This document shows, piece after piece, positions 1 to 6,964 of a DNA stretch of 9,321 bases. The first letter of the stretch is position 1. Each line of letters starts with the position of its first letter. Both the position numbers and the translations under genes were made by a program. The notes under the pieces were generated by a model. The model was not told the origin of the DNA and did not search any database. It saw only the letters and a list, made by a program, of their open reading frames with translations. The stretch lies in NCBI GenBank assembly GCA_023442945.1, contig JAEZWW010000012.1, positions 1 to 9,321 of the forward strand, written 5' to 3'. The DNA is from Pseudomonadota bacterium (GTDB taxonomy: Bacteria; Pseudomonadota; Gammaproteobacteria; Burkholderiales; Burkholderiaceae_C).

Positions 1-344
1 CGCTGGCGCTGTCGCAGGCCAAGGACAGCGCGCGCCGCTGGGCGCTGCTGCCGCGCGCGCTCGCGCAGGGCGACGTGACCGCGCTGGCCGACCTGCCGCT
101 GCCCGAGGCCATCGAGCGGCTGCAAAAGCTGTGTCACGACGCGATGGTGCTGCAGCAGGGCGCCGCACCGCGCTTCTTCGACGCTGCCGATCTGCCGCGC
201 CAGCCGCTGTCGGTTGCGGCGCTGGCGCGCTGGTGGCAGCAGCTGGCGCAGTCGGCCCGCAGCGCCGAGCATCCTTTAAACCCGGGTTTAGCGACGGAAT
301 TCCTGGTCAGCGCCGCGCGCCAGGCCCTAAACTCCAAAGCCTGA
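1..344 (+). CDS. holB: DNA polymerase III subunit delta' (3' end only)
   Basis: This is the C-terminal 113 residues of the clamp-loader subunit delta', which with delta, gamma and tau loads the beta sliding clamp during replication. The frame is open from base 3 and stops with TGA at 342-344; the N-terminal AAA+ ATPase-like part lies outside the window. What is visible is the helical C-terminal collar domain, including the QAKDSARRW helix near the start and the EHPLNPGL motif near the end, which is typical of delta' C-termini. The following pilZ and tatD genes support the call, because holB-pilZ-tatD is a conserved order in beta- and gammaproteobacteria. The GTG at 75 is an internal valine codon and not the start. 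The identification is partly by context, since only the less conserved end is visible. Confidence 0.88.
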   Translation, partial: LALSQAKDSARRWALLPRALAQGDVTALADLPLPEAIERLQKLCHDAMVLQQGAAPRFFDAADLPRQPLSVAALARWWQQLAQSARSAEHPLNPGLATEFLVSAARQALNSKA

Positions 345-382
345 CGTCTTACGACTGAATCTTCAGTCCCGGTACCGAGCCC

Positions 383-757
383 ATGTCCACCGCATCCCAG
401 AACGCCGCCCTGAACACGCCGCGCCCCAGCGTCATCCAGCTGGCGATCAAGGAAAAGGCCGCACTGTACGCCGCCTACATCCCCATGTTCGCCGACGGCG
501 GCATCTTCATCCCCAGCGCACGCGAACACCGCCTGGGCGACGACGTGTACGTGCTCATCACGCTGCCCGACGACGCGCAGAGGTACCCCGTGGCCGGCAA
601 GGTGGCCTGGATCACGCCGTCGCGCTCGACCGGCAACCGCACGCAGGGCATCGGCGTGCGCTTCCCCAAGGATGAAAAGTCGGTCCAGCTCAAGCTGAAG
701 ATCGAGCAGATCCTCGGCACCTCGCTCGGCTCGGATCGACCGACGCAGACCATCTGA
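383..757 (+). CDS. pilZ: PilZ domain protein, type IV pilus biogenesis
   Basis: This 124-residue single-domain PilZ protein is of the type needed for type IV pilus assembly and twitching motility. It is cytoplasmic and in the family works with the PilB/FimX machinery. Visible hallmarks are LAIKEKAALYAAYIPMFADGG at about residues 20-40, GIFIP, the LGDDVYVLITLPDD strand region, VAGKVAWITP at about 70-79, and the conserved tail SDRPTQTI. The RxxxR and D/NxSxxG residues of c-di-GMP-binding PilZ domains are not in their usual places, which agrees with the founding PilZ protein not binding c-di-GMP itself. The start is ATG 383, 38 bp after the holB stop. The ribosome binding site is weak, so the gene may be translated from the holB transcript. 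The neighbours holB and tatD make the assignment firm. Confidence 0.94.
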   Translation: MSTASQNAALNTPRPSVIQLAIKEKAALYAAYIPMFADGGIFIPSAREHRLGDDVYVLITLPDDAQRYPVAGKVAWITPSRSTGNRTQGIGVRFPKDEKSVQLKLKIEQILGTSLGSDRPTQTI

Positions 758-878
758 GTGGTCAGGCCGCCGGACTTACGGCGCCGCGACAGGCCGCGTG
801 ATAGCATCGATTGCATTCGATCTCGCCCCGGCTGCGTGAACACCGCGCAGGTGCCTGAAGGCACGCGCCGGTCGCCGC

Positions 879-1685
879 ATGTTCACCGATTCGCACTGCC
901 ATCTCACCTTCCCCGAACTCGCGTCGGACATCCCCGGCGTACGCGCTGCCATGGCAGCCGCCCAGGTGACCCGCGCGCTGTGCATCAGCACCACGATGGA
1001 GGAGTTTCCTCAGGTGCAGGCGCTGGCCGCCCGCTACGACAACTTCTGGGCCAGCGCGGGCGTGCATCCCGACAGCGAGGACGTTCACGAGCCGACCGAG
1101 GACGAGCTGGTGGCGGCATCCAGGCAGCCCAAGGTCGTGGCCATCGGCGAGACCGGGCTGGACTACTACCAGATGCAGGAGCGCAAGGGCGGGCGCAGCG
1201 TAGCCGACATGGATTGGCAACGCCAGCGCTTTCGCACCCATATCCGCGCCGCGCGCCGGGCGGGCCTGCCGCTGGTGATCCACACCCGCTCTGCCTCCGA
1301 TGACACGCTGGCGATCCTGCGGGAAGAGGGCGAGGACGGCTCTGCCGGCAGCGTGGGCGGCGTTTTCCACTGCTTCACCGAAACGCGCGAAGTGGCCCGC
1401 GCCGCGCTCGATCTGGGCTTCGACGTGTCGCTGTCGGGCATCGTCACCTTCAAGAACGCGCACGAACTGCACCAGGTGGCCACGCTGGTCCCGGATGATC
1501 GCCTGCTGATCGAGACGGATTCGCCCTACCTCGCCCCGGTGCCGTATCGCGGCAAGATCAATACACCGGCCTATGTGCCGCATGTGGCCGCCCGGCTCGC
1601 CGAATTGCGCGACACTTCGATCGAGCACATTGCCCAGGTCACGAGCGACAACTTCTCGCGGCTGTTTTCAAGGGTTTGCCCATGA
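879..1685 (+). CDS. tatD: TatD family metal-dependent hydrolase (3'-5' DNase)
   Basis: This 268-residue TatD family protein is predicted to be a cytoplasmic metal-dependent DNase of the amidohydrolase TIM-barrel fold. The metal ligands expected for the family are all visible: HxH at H6/H8 (DSHCH), E91 in GETGLDYY, H135 in PLVIHTR, H164 in GVFHCFTE, and D214 in IETDSPYLAPVPYRGK. The length is normal for the family. It is not needed for Tat protein export despite the name. A short insertion-like stretch (QERKGGRSVADMD, about 100-112) follows the GLDYY motif. The ATG at 879 gives an N-terminus that begins directly with the MFTDSHCH motif, as is usual, although no strong ribosome binding site precedes it. 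The last codons overlap the next gene by four bases (ATGA), so the two are probably translationally coupled. Confidence 0.95.
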   Translation: MFTDSHCHLTFPELASDIPGVRAAMAAAQVTRALCISTTMEEFPQVQALAARYDNFWASAGVHPDSEDVHEPTEDELVAASRQPKVVAIGETGLDYYQMQERKGGRSVADMDWQRQRFRTHIRAARRAGLPLVIHTRSASDDTLAILREEGEDGSAGSVGGVFHCFTETREVARAALDLGFDVSLSGIVTFKNAHELHQVATLVPDDRLLIETDSPYLAPVPYRGKINTPAYVPHVAARLAELRDTSIEHIAQVTSDNFSRLFSRVCP

Positions 1686-2569
1686 TCCGATTCCATCTAA
1701 GGCGCCGCCTTGCCGGGCTGGCACTCGCCGCGCTGGCGCCGTTGGCGCTGGCCAACGACGCCGACAATTTCTTCCGCGCGATCAAGCAGGACAACGACAT
1801 CAGCATGCGCAGGCTGCTGGCGTCCGGAATCGACCCGAACACGAAGAACGAAAAGGGCGTACCGGGGCTTTACATGGCGCTGCAGGACGGCTCGCTGAAA
1901 GTCGCCGACCTGCTGGTCGAATCGCCCCGGCTGAAGGCGGAGCAGCGCAACGCCTCCGATGAAAGCCCGTTGATGATGGCCGCGCTCAAGGGACAACTCG
2001 ACTTTGCCAGACGCCTTATCGCCAAGGGCGCCGACGTCAACAAGCCGGGCTGGGCGCCGCTGCATTACGCAGCCACCGGCGGGCACCTCGACATGATGAA
2101 CCTGCTGCTCGAGGAGCACGCCTTCATCGACGCCGAATCGCCCAACGGCACCACGCCGCTCATGATGGCCGCTTCGTACGGCACGCCCCAGGCAGTGAAG
2201 CTGCTCATCGAAGCCGGCGCCGACATCGACATGCGCAACCAGAAAGGCATGACCGCGCTGGACTTCGCCCGCGGGGCCGAACGCCCGGACGCCGTCGAAC
2301 TGCTGACGCAGGCCGCGCGCTACAAGGTCCAGCGCCCGGGCAGCGTTGGGGGCGCCACCCGGCCGCTCGGCGCGCAGCCCTTGCCGCAAGTGATCCAGAC
2401 CACGCCTGGCACGCCGGGTTCGGCCGCACCGGCCGGCACGCCGCAGGCATTGCCCCAGGCGATTCAGGTGCCGCCCGGATCGACGGCTTGGCCGCCCGCG
2501 CCGCCACCCAAGGCGCCGCCTGCGGGCCTGACATCCTCCGACGGCGTGCCGATCCGGATGGGTGACTGA
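1682..2569 (+). CDS. Exported ankyrin-repeat protein
   Basis: This is a 295-residue protein with an N-terminal signal peptide: a positive stretch (RRR at 7-9), a hydrophobic run, then LALA before the mature NDADNF, so cleavage is predicted after about A24. Residues 28-215 form about six ankyrin repeats. The clearest are SPLMMAALKGQLDFARRLIAKGADVN (about 95-120), APLHYAATGGHLDMMNLLLEEHAFID and TPLMMAASYGTPQAVKLLIEAGADID. The tail from about 216 to 295 is rich in proline, alanine and glycine and is probably disordered. It is likely a periplasmic protein-binding scaffold with unknown partner. I start it at ATG 1682, which overlaps the tatD stop as ATGA; a TTG six bases upstream is less likely. 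An ankyrin gene after tatD is a common arrangement in Burkholderiales. It is the last chromosomal gene before the mobile element. Confidence 0.86.
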   Translation: MIRFHLRRRLAGLALAALAPLALANDADNFFRAIKQDNDISMRRLLASGIDPNTKNEKGVPGLYMALQDGSLKVADLLVESPRLKAEQRNASDESPLMMAALKGQLDFARRLIAKGADVNKPGWAPLHYAATGGHLDMMNLLLEEHAFIDAESPNGTTPLMMAASYGTPQAVKLLIEAGADIDMRNQKGMTALDFARGAERPDAVELLTQAARYKVQRPGSVGGATRPLGAQPLPQVIQTTPGTPGSAAPAGTPQALPQAIQVPPGSTAWPPAPPPKAPPAGLTSSDGVPIRMGD

Positions 2570-2595
2570 GACGAATGAGCGTTCAAAGATAAAAG

Positions 2596-2688
2596 AACCG
2601 TTCGGGCTGAGCCCTTCGTCTGGCTCAGGACAGGCTTGTCGAAGCCGTTTGTGGCGCATGCACTTCGACAGGCTCAGTGCGAACGGTT
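2596..2688. repeat. REP-like intergenic inverted repeat
   Basis: The outer arms are 2596-2611 (AACCGTTCGGGCTGAG) and 2673-2688 (CTCAGTGCGAACGGTT), which pair at 14 of 16 positions. An inner pair, TGTCGAAG at 2637-2644 and CTTCGACA at 2663-2670, is exact. The GGCTGAGC/TTGTCGAAG/CTCAG vocabulary is that of a dispersed intergenic repeat often seen in Comamonadaceae and related Burkholderiales (recognised from memory). The left side carries an extra degenerate internal copy (GCCCTTCGTCTGGCTCAGGA). It lies 27 bp after the ankyrin stop and could fold into RNA and act as a terminator or 3' stabiliser, but there is no T-tract. It marks this stretch as host chromosome rather than mobile DNA. Confidence 0.75.
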
Positions 2689-2894
2689 TCAAGCACTCGA
2701 ACGCCAATGGGTGTGAGTCGGCCGCCAAGAGCGGCACACTACGAAACGACGACATGGCGCGCCCTGAACGACGTTTCATCTACTTTATACGATGTGCATT
2801 CTTCAGATTTGTCAAGCGAAAACTTGTAAAATTATAGTAATCTAGCATAGCTCCTCCGAATTGTGTCTTATTAACCACGATTCGCGAGGCAAAA
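2689..2894. other. Gene-free chromosome/ICE junction region
   Basis: There is no supportable gene in these 206 bases, and together with the repeat before it the gene-free gap is 325 bp. The first part (to about 2765) has host-like composition. From about 2775 the sequence becomes A+T-rich and holds the parA promoter. The change in base composition and the start of ICE-type genes at 2895 place the element end (attL or attR) somewhere here. I could not find a tRNA gene, a convincing tRNA 3' end or a direct repeat; the partner att site would be tens of kilobases away, outside the window. The boundary is therefore inferred from composition and gene content only. Confidence 0.5.
2809..2838 (+). 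promoter_or_regulatory. Sigma70-like promoter of the parA operon
   Basis: TTGTCA at 2809-2814 matches the -35 consensus at 5 of 6 positions and TATAGT at 2833-2838 matches the -10 consensus at 5 of 6, with an 18-bp spacer. It lies in the most A+T-rich part of the gap and would start transcription near 2845, giving a leader of about 50 nt before the parA start at 2895. GAGG at 2886-2889 is the likely ribosome binding site. No other comparable promoter was noticed before 9321, so the whole replication module may depend on this one. Confidence 0.6.
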
Positions 2895-3854
2895 ATGATC
2901 ACGTTTGGAGTCGTCGCCACCAAAGGCGGCGTAGGGAAAACCACAGTAGCCGCCAACCTCGGCGGTCTTCTAGCCGACATCGGCTATCGCGTCCTGTTGG
3001 TGGATGCCGACGTGCAGCCATCGCTGTCGCGTTATTTCGAGGTAGCCCATGAGGCGGAGCACGGCCTGACCAAAATGGTCATGGATGGTGTCCTGACTGC
3101 CGAATGCGTCAGCACCATTGAACAGCCCCCAGGCGCGTTTCCAGGGGATCAGGATCGCCTGAACAAGCAAGGCGGCGCACTTCACCTCGTGCGGTCTGAT
3201 ACTCGGGACGGAAAGCTTCAAGACTGGCTCAGCAACCGTCTCGATCGCTTGGTGCGCATCCGCATGGCGATCAAGCAGACGCCACTCTCGGCCAACTATG
3301 ACGTGGCCATCATCGACACGCAAGGCGCTGTAGGTCACCTCCAGGATGCCGCAGTTAATGCCTCAGATCTGCTGATCACGCCGGCATCACCGGACATCAT
3401 CAGTGCGCGTGAGTTCGTCGATGGGACTCTGACGCTGCTGGATCGTCACGAGTCATCGGCCAACATGGGTTTCACTGTGCCGGCCATGCGCGCCGTCATA
3501 AACCGCGCCGAAAAAACCGTGGACAGCCGCTCCATGTCGAGCCTGATCCGCGAACAGTTCTTGACCCTGCGTGGACGTGTCACGGTGCTCAACACCGTGG
3601 TCACTTCCGCAGTGGCTTACAAGAAGGCAGCCACCTCTCAGGTGCCTGTGCACTGGATCGACCCCGTCAAAGCCGGGGACACCATGCACGCGCTCCTGTG
3701 GGAGTTGCTACCCCACCTAGAGGGCACTTTTGCGCCTAACCATCGAGGGGAAATCGATCCGTCTCTTGCCGTGCCTAAGCCCGAATCTATTCACGACCGT
3801 GAGACGGTCGATGGATCGGACTTGCACGACAGTGCCGTCGAACAACGTGAGTGA
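2895..3854 (+). CDS. parA: ParA/Soj-type partition ATPase of an ICE
   Basis: This 319-residue ParA-family ATPase is predicted to bind DNA non-specifically and position or stabilise the element with ParB. The deviant Walker A motif KGGVGKTT is at residues 10-17, with both the signature lysine K10 and the P-loop lysine K15 present. Walker A' is at 33-42 (VLLVDADVQP) and Walker B at 135-141 (YDVAIID, followed by TQGAVG). There is no N-terminal helix-turn-helix extension, so it is a short ParA without its own operator-binding domain. Between A' and B it has a longer, polar insertion (about 70-130) than minimal Soj proteins. Its place as the first gene inside the element, with parB 15 bp downstream, fits PFGI-1/PAPI-1-type ICEs, where soj/parA lies at the element end and is needed to maintain the excised form. 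The start ATG 2895 has GAGG five bases upstream. Confidence 0.95.
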   Translation: MITFGVVATKGGVGKTTVAANLGGLLADIGYRVLLVDADVQPSLSRYFEVAHEAEHGLTKMVMDGVLTAECVSTIEQPPGAFPGDQDRLNKQGGALHLVRSDTRDGKLQDWLSNRLDRLVRIRMAIKQTPLSANYDVAIIDTQGAVGHLQDAAVNASDLLITPASPDIISAREFVDGTLTLLDRHESSANMGFTVPAMRAVINRAEKTVDSRSMSSLIREQFLTLRGRVTVLNTVVTSAVAYKKAATSQVPVHWIDPVKAGDTMHALLWELLPHLEGTFAPNHRGEIDPSLAVPKPESIHDRETVDGSDLHDSAVEQRE

Positions 3855-3869
3855 GGGAGACAGTGACCT

Positions 3870-5726
3870 ATGTCCTCCCGAACTCCCGAAACGCTGACCG
3901 CTGCTCAGCGAGCGCAGCGCTTGAAGCTCAAGCCGCTCACTCCACCCTCGATAGATCTGGCGCCACAGCCCGTTAATGAGCAGGAGCCCATGATCGCTAC
4001 AAAGACACCCAGCAAGCAAGAGCAGAAGACCATTGAGCAGGCCCGCAAATCCCTGCCATCGATAGGTGGTGGGCGCACAAGTGCCACGGCCAAAATCGAT
4101 CCGCGCGAGGACGCGGACATGTCTTTCGCCATGCTGCCCATCACCGAGATCGAGCGCTATGGACACAACCCACGCACGAGCGTAAATGCCAGGTATGAGG
4201 AGATCAAGGCCAGCATCCGCGCCGATGGCATCACCAATACGCTGACGGTCACACGACGACCCAACAGCACGCGCTATACGCCATACGGTGGCGGCAATAC
4301 GCGCCTGCAGATCGCCAAGGAGCTCTACGCTGAAGGAGATCAGCGTTTTGCGACGCTCAAGGTGATCATCAAGAAGTGGCCAGGCGATGCCCAGACCATT
4401 GCCGCGCACCTCATCGAAAACGAGCTGCGCGCCGACATTTCATTCTGGGAAAAAGCCAGCGGCGTGCACCAGTTCGGCCTCGAACTGGCCCAGGAGCTGG
4501 GGAAGCCGCTCACGGCCGGCGATCTGAACCGCGAGCTGCGCGCGCGTGGCCTTGTTTACGGCGTCAGGCTGATTCAAAACTTTTCCTTCGCCATCGAGCA
4601 CCTGACGCCAGTCGGGCCATGGCTCAAACCCACATCGGTGAACGAGCTGCTGCGACCGCGGATCGGTCAACTTCTGGAACTGGCAGACAAGCTGGGTGGA
4701 CGCGTCGGGCAGCTCAAAACGTCCTTGCACCAGGTGATGCAGTCTCACCAACAAACCCTGCAGGCCCGCGTCAAGGACAACGAAGATCTGGATCCGCACG
4801 ATCGAGTCGTGATCGAGCTCGACGATCAAGGCCTGCTGCAAGACATGGATGCGGCCGCGGCCGAAGTTTTCGCGGTCACTGGCGCCAAGCTGTCCGCCAT
4901 GCTGGCGCTGATCTCATCAGATTCGAAGGTGAGCGCAGAAGCACTGAGGGGAGCCAGTGAGCTCGCGGTCATTGGCACGACGAGAGAGCCGGCTTTCGTG
5001 GCCACCACGTCCGCGACGCCGGCCGAGCGGTCGGATACCAGGCTCTCGATCGGCGAACTCACCGGCTCGCAGTCCGGTACCGCACCAGTCATGCAACCAC
5101 TGGCCCAAACGCCTTTACCTGGCATGCTGGCCAAGGTGCCGCGCCACGAGGCGCCGGTGCTTCCGGTTGCCCCCGAGGCTCCAGCTAGCCGTGCCCCCGG
5201 GCCATCGAAGGATGCCCAGACGACCATCAAGGAGCACTTGGCCGAGATCAACAACATGGTGCCTCTCTACGATGTCCTGTTCTCGGTGCCTGAGATGCCC
5301 TTTGGCTATCTCGTTGATCTGCCGGAGCACGACATTGCTCATGCCGGCAGTCCTGAGGTCACACCGATAGCACCACATCTCGTCCCGCTTCGGCATGCAA
5401 TCTGGAAGCTGCTGGCCATCCTCTCCTATCAGTTCGATGCACGGTGCATGAACGCGATACCGCCGCAGAACGCCCGCGAGATGCATTGGACGACCGCCTA
5501 CCAGCAGGGCAAGTCAGCCTTCGAGCAGGCGTGCGCAGCACGCGCCGGTTTCTACCTGCAGGGCGATGCGTTCGCCATGGGCACGACAGAGTTTCAACTG
5601 GTGCTGGCTACGCCAGCCCTCGGATATTCATTCATCAAGCTGCTTGGCGCCATGGAGCAGCTGCGCCTGGATCAGCCGGATCGCTTCCCCGTCGGTTTTG
5701 AGCCGATGTTCCCGACGACGCAGTAG
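3870..5726 (+). CDS. parB: ICE ParB-family partition/DNA-binding protein
   Basis: This 618-residue protein has a ParB-N domain at about 85-190, then a helical DNA-binding part, then a long C-terminal extension. Visible ParB landmarks are ITEIERYGHNPR (91-102), EIKASIRADGI (111-121), the box II equivalent GGGNTRLQIAKEL (140-152, replacing the usual GERRxxA) and LIENELRADISFWEKA (181-196, like the ENxxRxdls box III). A helix-turn-helix is likely around 205-245. Residues 1-80 are polar and low in complexity, and about 370-450 is a proline/serine-rich linker. The part from 450 to 618 is a compact domain of unknown function. At 618 residues it is about twice a chromosomal ParB, which matches the large ParB proteins of PFGI-1-class ICEs. 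GAGGGAGA at 3853-3860 is the ribosome binding site for ATG 3870. It probably shares a transcript with parA. Confidence 0.9.
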   Translation: MSSRTPETLTAAQRAQRLKLKPLTPPSIDLAPQPVNEQEPMIATKTPSKQEQKTIEQARKSLPSIGGGRTSATAKIDPREDADMSFAMLPITEIERYGHNPRTSVNARYEEIKASIRADGITNTLTVTRRPNSTRYTPYGGGNTRLQIAKELYAEGDQRFATLKVIIKKWPGDAQTIAAHLIENELRADISFWEKASGVHQFGLELAQELGKPLTAGDLNRELRARGLVYGVRLIQNFSFAIEHLTPVGPWLKPTSVNELLRPRIGQLLELADKLGGRVGQLKTSLHQVMQSHQQTLQARVKDNEDLDPHDRVVIELDDQGLLQDMDAAAAEVFAVTGAKLSAMLALISSDSKVSAEALRGASELAVIGTTREPAFVATTSATPAERSDTRLSIGELTGSQSGTAPVMQPLAQTPLPGMLAKVPRHEAPVLPVAPEAPASRAPGPSKDAQTTIKEHLAEINNMVPLYDVLFSVPEMPFGYLVDLPEHDIAHAGSPEVTPIAPHLVPLRHAIWKLLAILSYQFDARCMNAIPPQNAREMHWTTAYQQGKSAFEQACAARAGFYLQGDAFAMGTTEFQLVLATPALGYSFIKLLGAMEQLRLDQPDRFPVGFEPMFPTTQ

Positions 5727-5776
5727 CCAAGAAAAACTCAGGGCCCGAACTTCGAATCATCAGGAGAGGATTTTCC

Positions 5777-6364
5777 GTGCTTCGCATCACCAACCAGACG
5801 CTCAAACGCATCATCCTGGATCAGATCGTCGAGTCGATCGATTCGGGCGGCCTTGACGATCTGCTCCAGGCGGGCTTCAGCCCGGAATTCCTCGACAGCA
5901 TGCGTCACCGGCCAGCTCGCGACCTGATCAAGATCGCAGAGATCCCGTCGCTGGAATTTCGAGTGGCGATTCAAGAGCGAGAGATTTCCGCCTACCTGTC
6001 CCGGCTCGACCGCATCCGTCAGGACTCACAGATGTGCGAGTACTTCGTGCGTCACGGCGCCGCCGTGCAGGTGGTCTGCAACCTGTTTCGAATGTCCGCC
6101 GAAGACGTTCGCTTGCTCAGGGCCCAGCTGCTGCCGCCGCAAGAGCAGGCAGGCCGCAATCGTATGCCGCCCATTGCCGTGCGCGATCAGATCCATGCCC
6201 GCTGGCACGCGTTGCGGCAGGCCATGCCGCAGGCGTCTCAGCGCGACTGGCTCTATGAGCTGCATCAGTCCTTTTCGGACATCCGTATCGATGCGCTCTG
6301 CCGCTCGCTCAACGAGTTTGCGGAGGAACCCAGCTGGCAGGTCACCGACTTCGGTGCCGCCTGA
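5777..6364 (+). CDS. DUF2857-like ICE replication-module protein
   Basis: This 195-residue protein of unknown function is almost certainly real: it has a strong ribosome binding site (AGGAGAGGA, 5762-5770) seven bases before GTG 5777, sits 50 bp after parB and follows the operon direction. It resembles the DUF2857/STY4526-type proteins that follow parB in SPI-7- and PFGI-1-like islands (recognised by pattern and position, not by a search). The sequence is mostly helical. The segment SRLDRIRQDSQMCEYFVRHGAAVQVVCNLFRMSAEDVRLLRAQL (about 75-119) looks like a helix-turn-helix region, and DWLYELHQSFSDIRIDALCRSLNEF forms the conserved-looking C-terminal part. A role with the following initiator-like genes in replication of the excised element is inferred from neighbours. 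Confidence 0.82.
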   Translation: MLRITNQTLKRIILDQIVESIDSGGLDDLLQAGFSPEFLDSMRHRPARDLIKIAEIPSLEFRVAIQEREISAYLSRLDRIRQDSQMCEYFVRHGAAVQVVCNLFRMSAEDVRLLRAQLLPPQEQAGRNRMPPIAVRDQIHARWHALRQAMPQASQRDWLYELHQSFSDIRIDALCRSLNEFAEEPSWQVTDFGAA

Positions 6365-6392
6365 ATCTCTCCCATACCCAAGGAGTGAGATC

Positions 6393-6962
6393 GTGACCAG
6401 AAACAATCCCACCGTTCGGAAGCCGCCCAAGACTGTGGCCGCAATCCTGCCGCAAGAGTTGCGGAACGTCGAGCTGACGTCCCCTGCAGGCGGTCGCTCC
6501 TTGGCGGAGGTCAGGCGCTTACCCAATGTGCTGGGCCACGCGGCGCTGCTGGAATGGCTGGGTCAGGAACCTGTGAGCTTTCAACGCTGCTTTGTAGACA
6601 TAACCGGTGGCGTGTTGTCAGCCCTCTGGTTGTCGCACGCAATGCGCCATGTATCGCGCGCACGTGCAGGTGAATTCGAAGCCAACGGCGACTTCCGCTT
6701 TGCCATGTCCTCGTCGGAGTGCGAAGCTGCCACGGGCCTGACCCGCGCCCAGCAGGCCGGCTGCCGGCGAGCGCTGATCATTCAAGGATTGATGAGCGAG
6801 CAAGCCGAGAAACGAAAGACCATTGTCTACCGCATGCATCTGGAGCACATCGCCCGGGCTCTGATGGTCCAGGCCGCGCCCTTGGCTGATCAGCTGGCCA
6901 CCTATGATCCCTTGCCGGAGCTGCCAACGACCTGGGCAGCACCTTCTGCCAGAAGGGCCTGA
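6393..6962 (+). CDS. Small winged-helix-like ICE replication protein
   Basis: This is a 189-residue protein counted from GTG 6393, chosen because AAGGAG (6380-6385) lies just upstream and the previous gene ends at 6364; the frame is open further back but only inside that gene. Residues 62-158 read as a winged helix-turn-helix of the replisome-organiser style: a hydrophobic start (SFQRCFVDITGGVLSALWLSHAM), a basic loop, the S-S-E-x-E-A-A-T-G-L-T-R-A-Q-Q recognition region (about 107-121), RRALIIQGLMSEQ and a wing KRKTIVYRM. The same layout occurs twice in the next protein, so the genes look related by duplication. It probably binds DNA and helps to load the replication machinery; a STY4528-like assignment is possible but untested. 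It ends two bases before the next start, so the two are likely translationally coupled. Confidence 0.82.
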   Translation: MTRNNPTVRKPPKTVAAILPQELRNVELTSPAGGRSLAEVRRLPNVLGHAALLEWLGQEPVSFQRCFVDITGGVLSALWLSHAMRHVSRARAGEFEANGDFRFAMSSSECEAATGLTRAQQAGCRRALIIQGLMSEQAEKRKTIVYRMHLEHIARALMVQAAPLADQLATYDPLPELPTTWAAPSARRA

Positions 6963-6964
6963 AG

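Noticed and set aside
851..864. GTGCC-TGAA-GGCAC hairpin upstream of tatD
   Set aside because: A 5-bp stem with a tetraloop is too small to call as a regulator or terminator and could be chance.
762..1628. 288-codon minus-strand open frame opposite tatD
   Set aside because: The + strand carries complete TatD metal-binding motifs; the antisense frame is low-complexity Arg/Ala/Gly-rich, typical of G+C-rich shadows.
2690..2712. GTTCGAGT on the minus strand, resembling a tRNA T-loop, near the junction
   Set aside because: The flanking bases do not form a 5-bp T-stem and no acceptor or CCA end follows, so it is not a tRNA remnant.
2721..2735. GCCGC-CAAGA-GCGGC hairpin as terminator of the ankyrin operon
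   Set aside because: The stem is only 5 bp and no T-tract follows.
1697..2779. 360-codon open frame on the minus strand opposite the ankyrin gene
   Set aside because: It is the antisense shadow of a G+C-rich gene with clear ankyrin repeats and signal peptide on the + strand; the peptide has no recognisable domain and runs into the REP-like repeat.
2778..2814. Possible minus-strand promoter (TTGACA then TATAAA) in the junction
   Set aside because: The spacer is 20 bp, too long for a sigma70 promoter, and no minus-strand gene follows it.
2562..2837. 91-codon + strand frame after the ankyrin gene
   Set aside because: It starts inside the ankyrin gene, reads through the REP-like repeat and the parA promoter, and has no domain or ribosome binding site.
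3717..4409. 230-codon minus-strand open frame opposite the parA-parB junction
   Set aside because: It overlaps two well-supported + strand genes, has no recognisable family pattern and has no fitting ribosome binding site.
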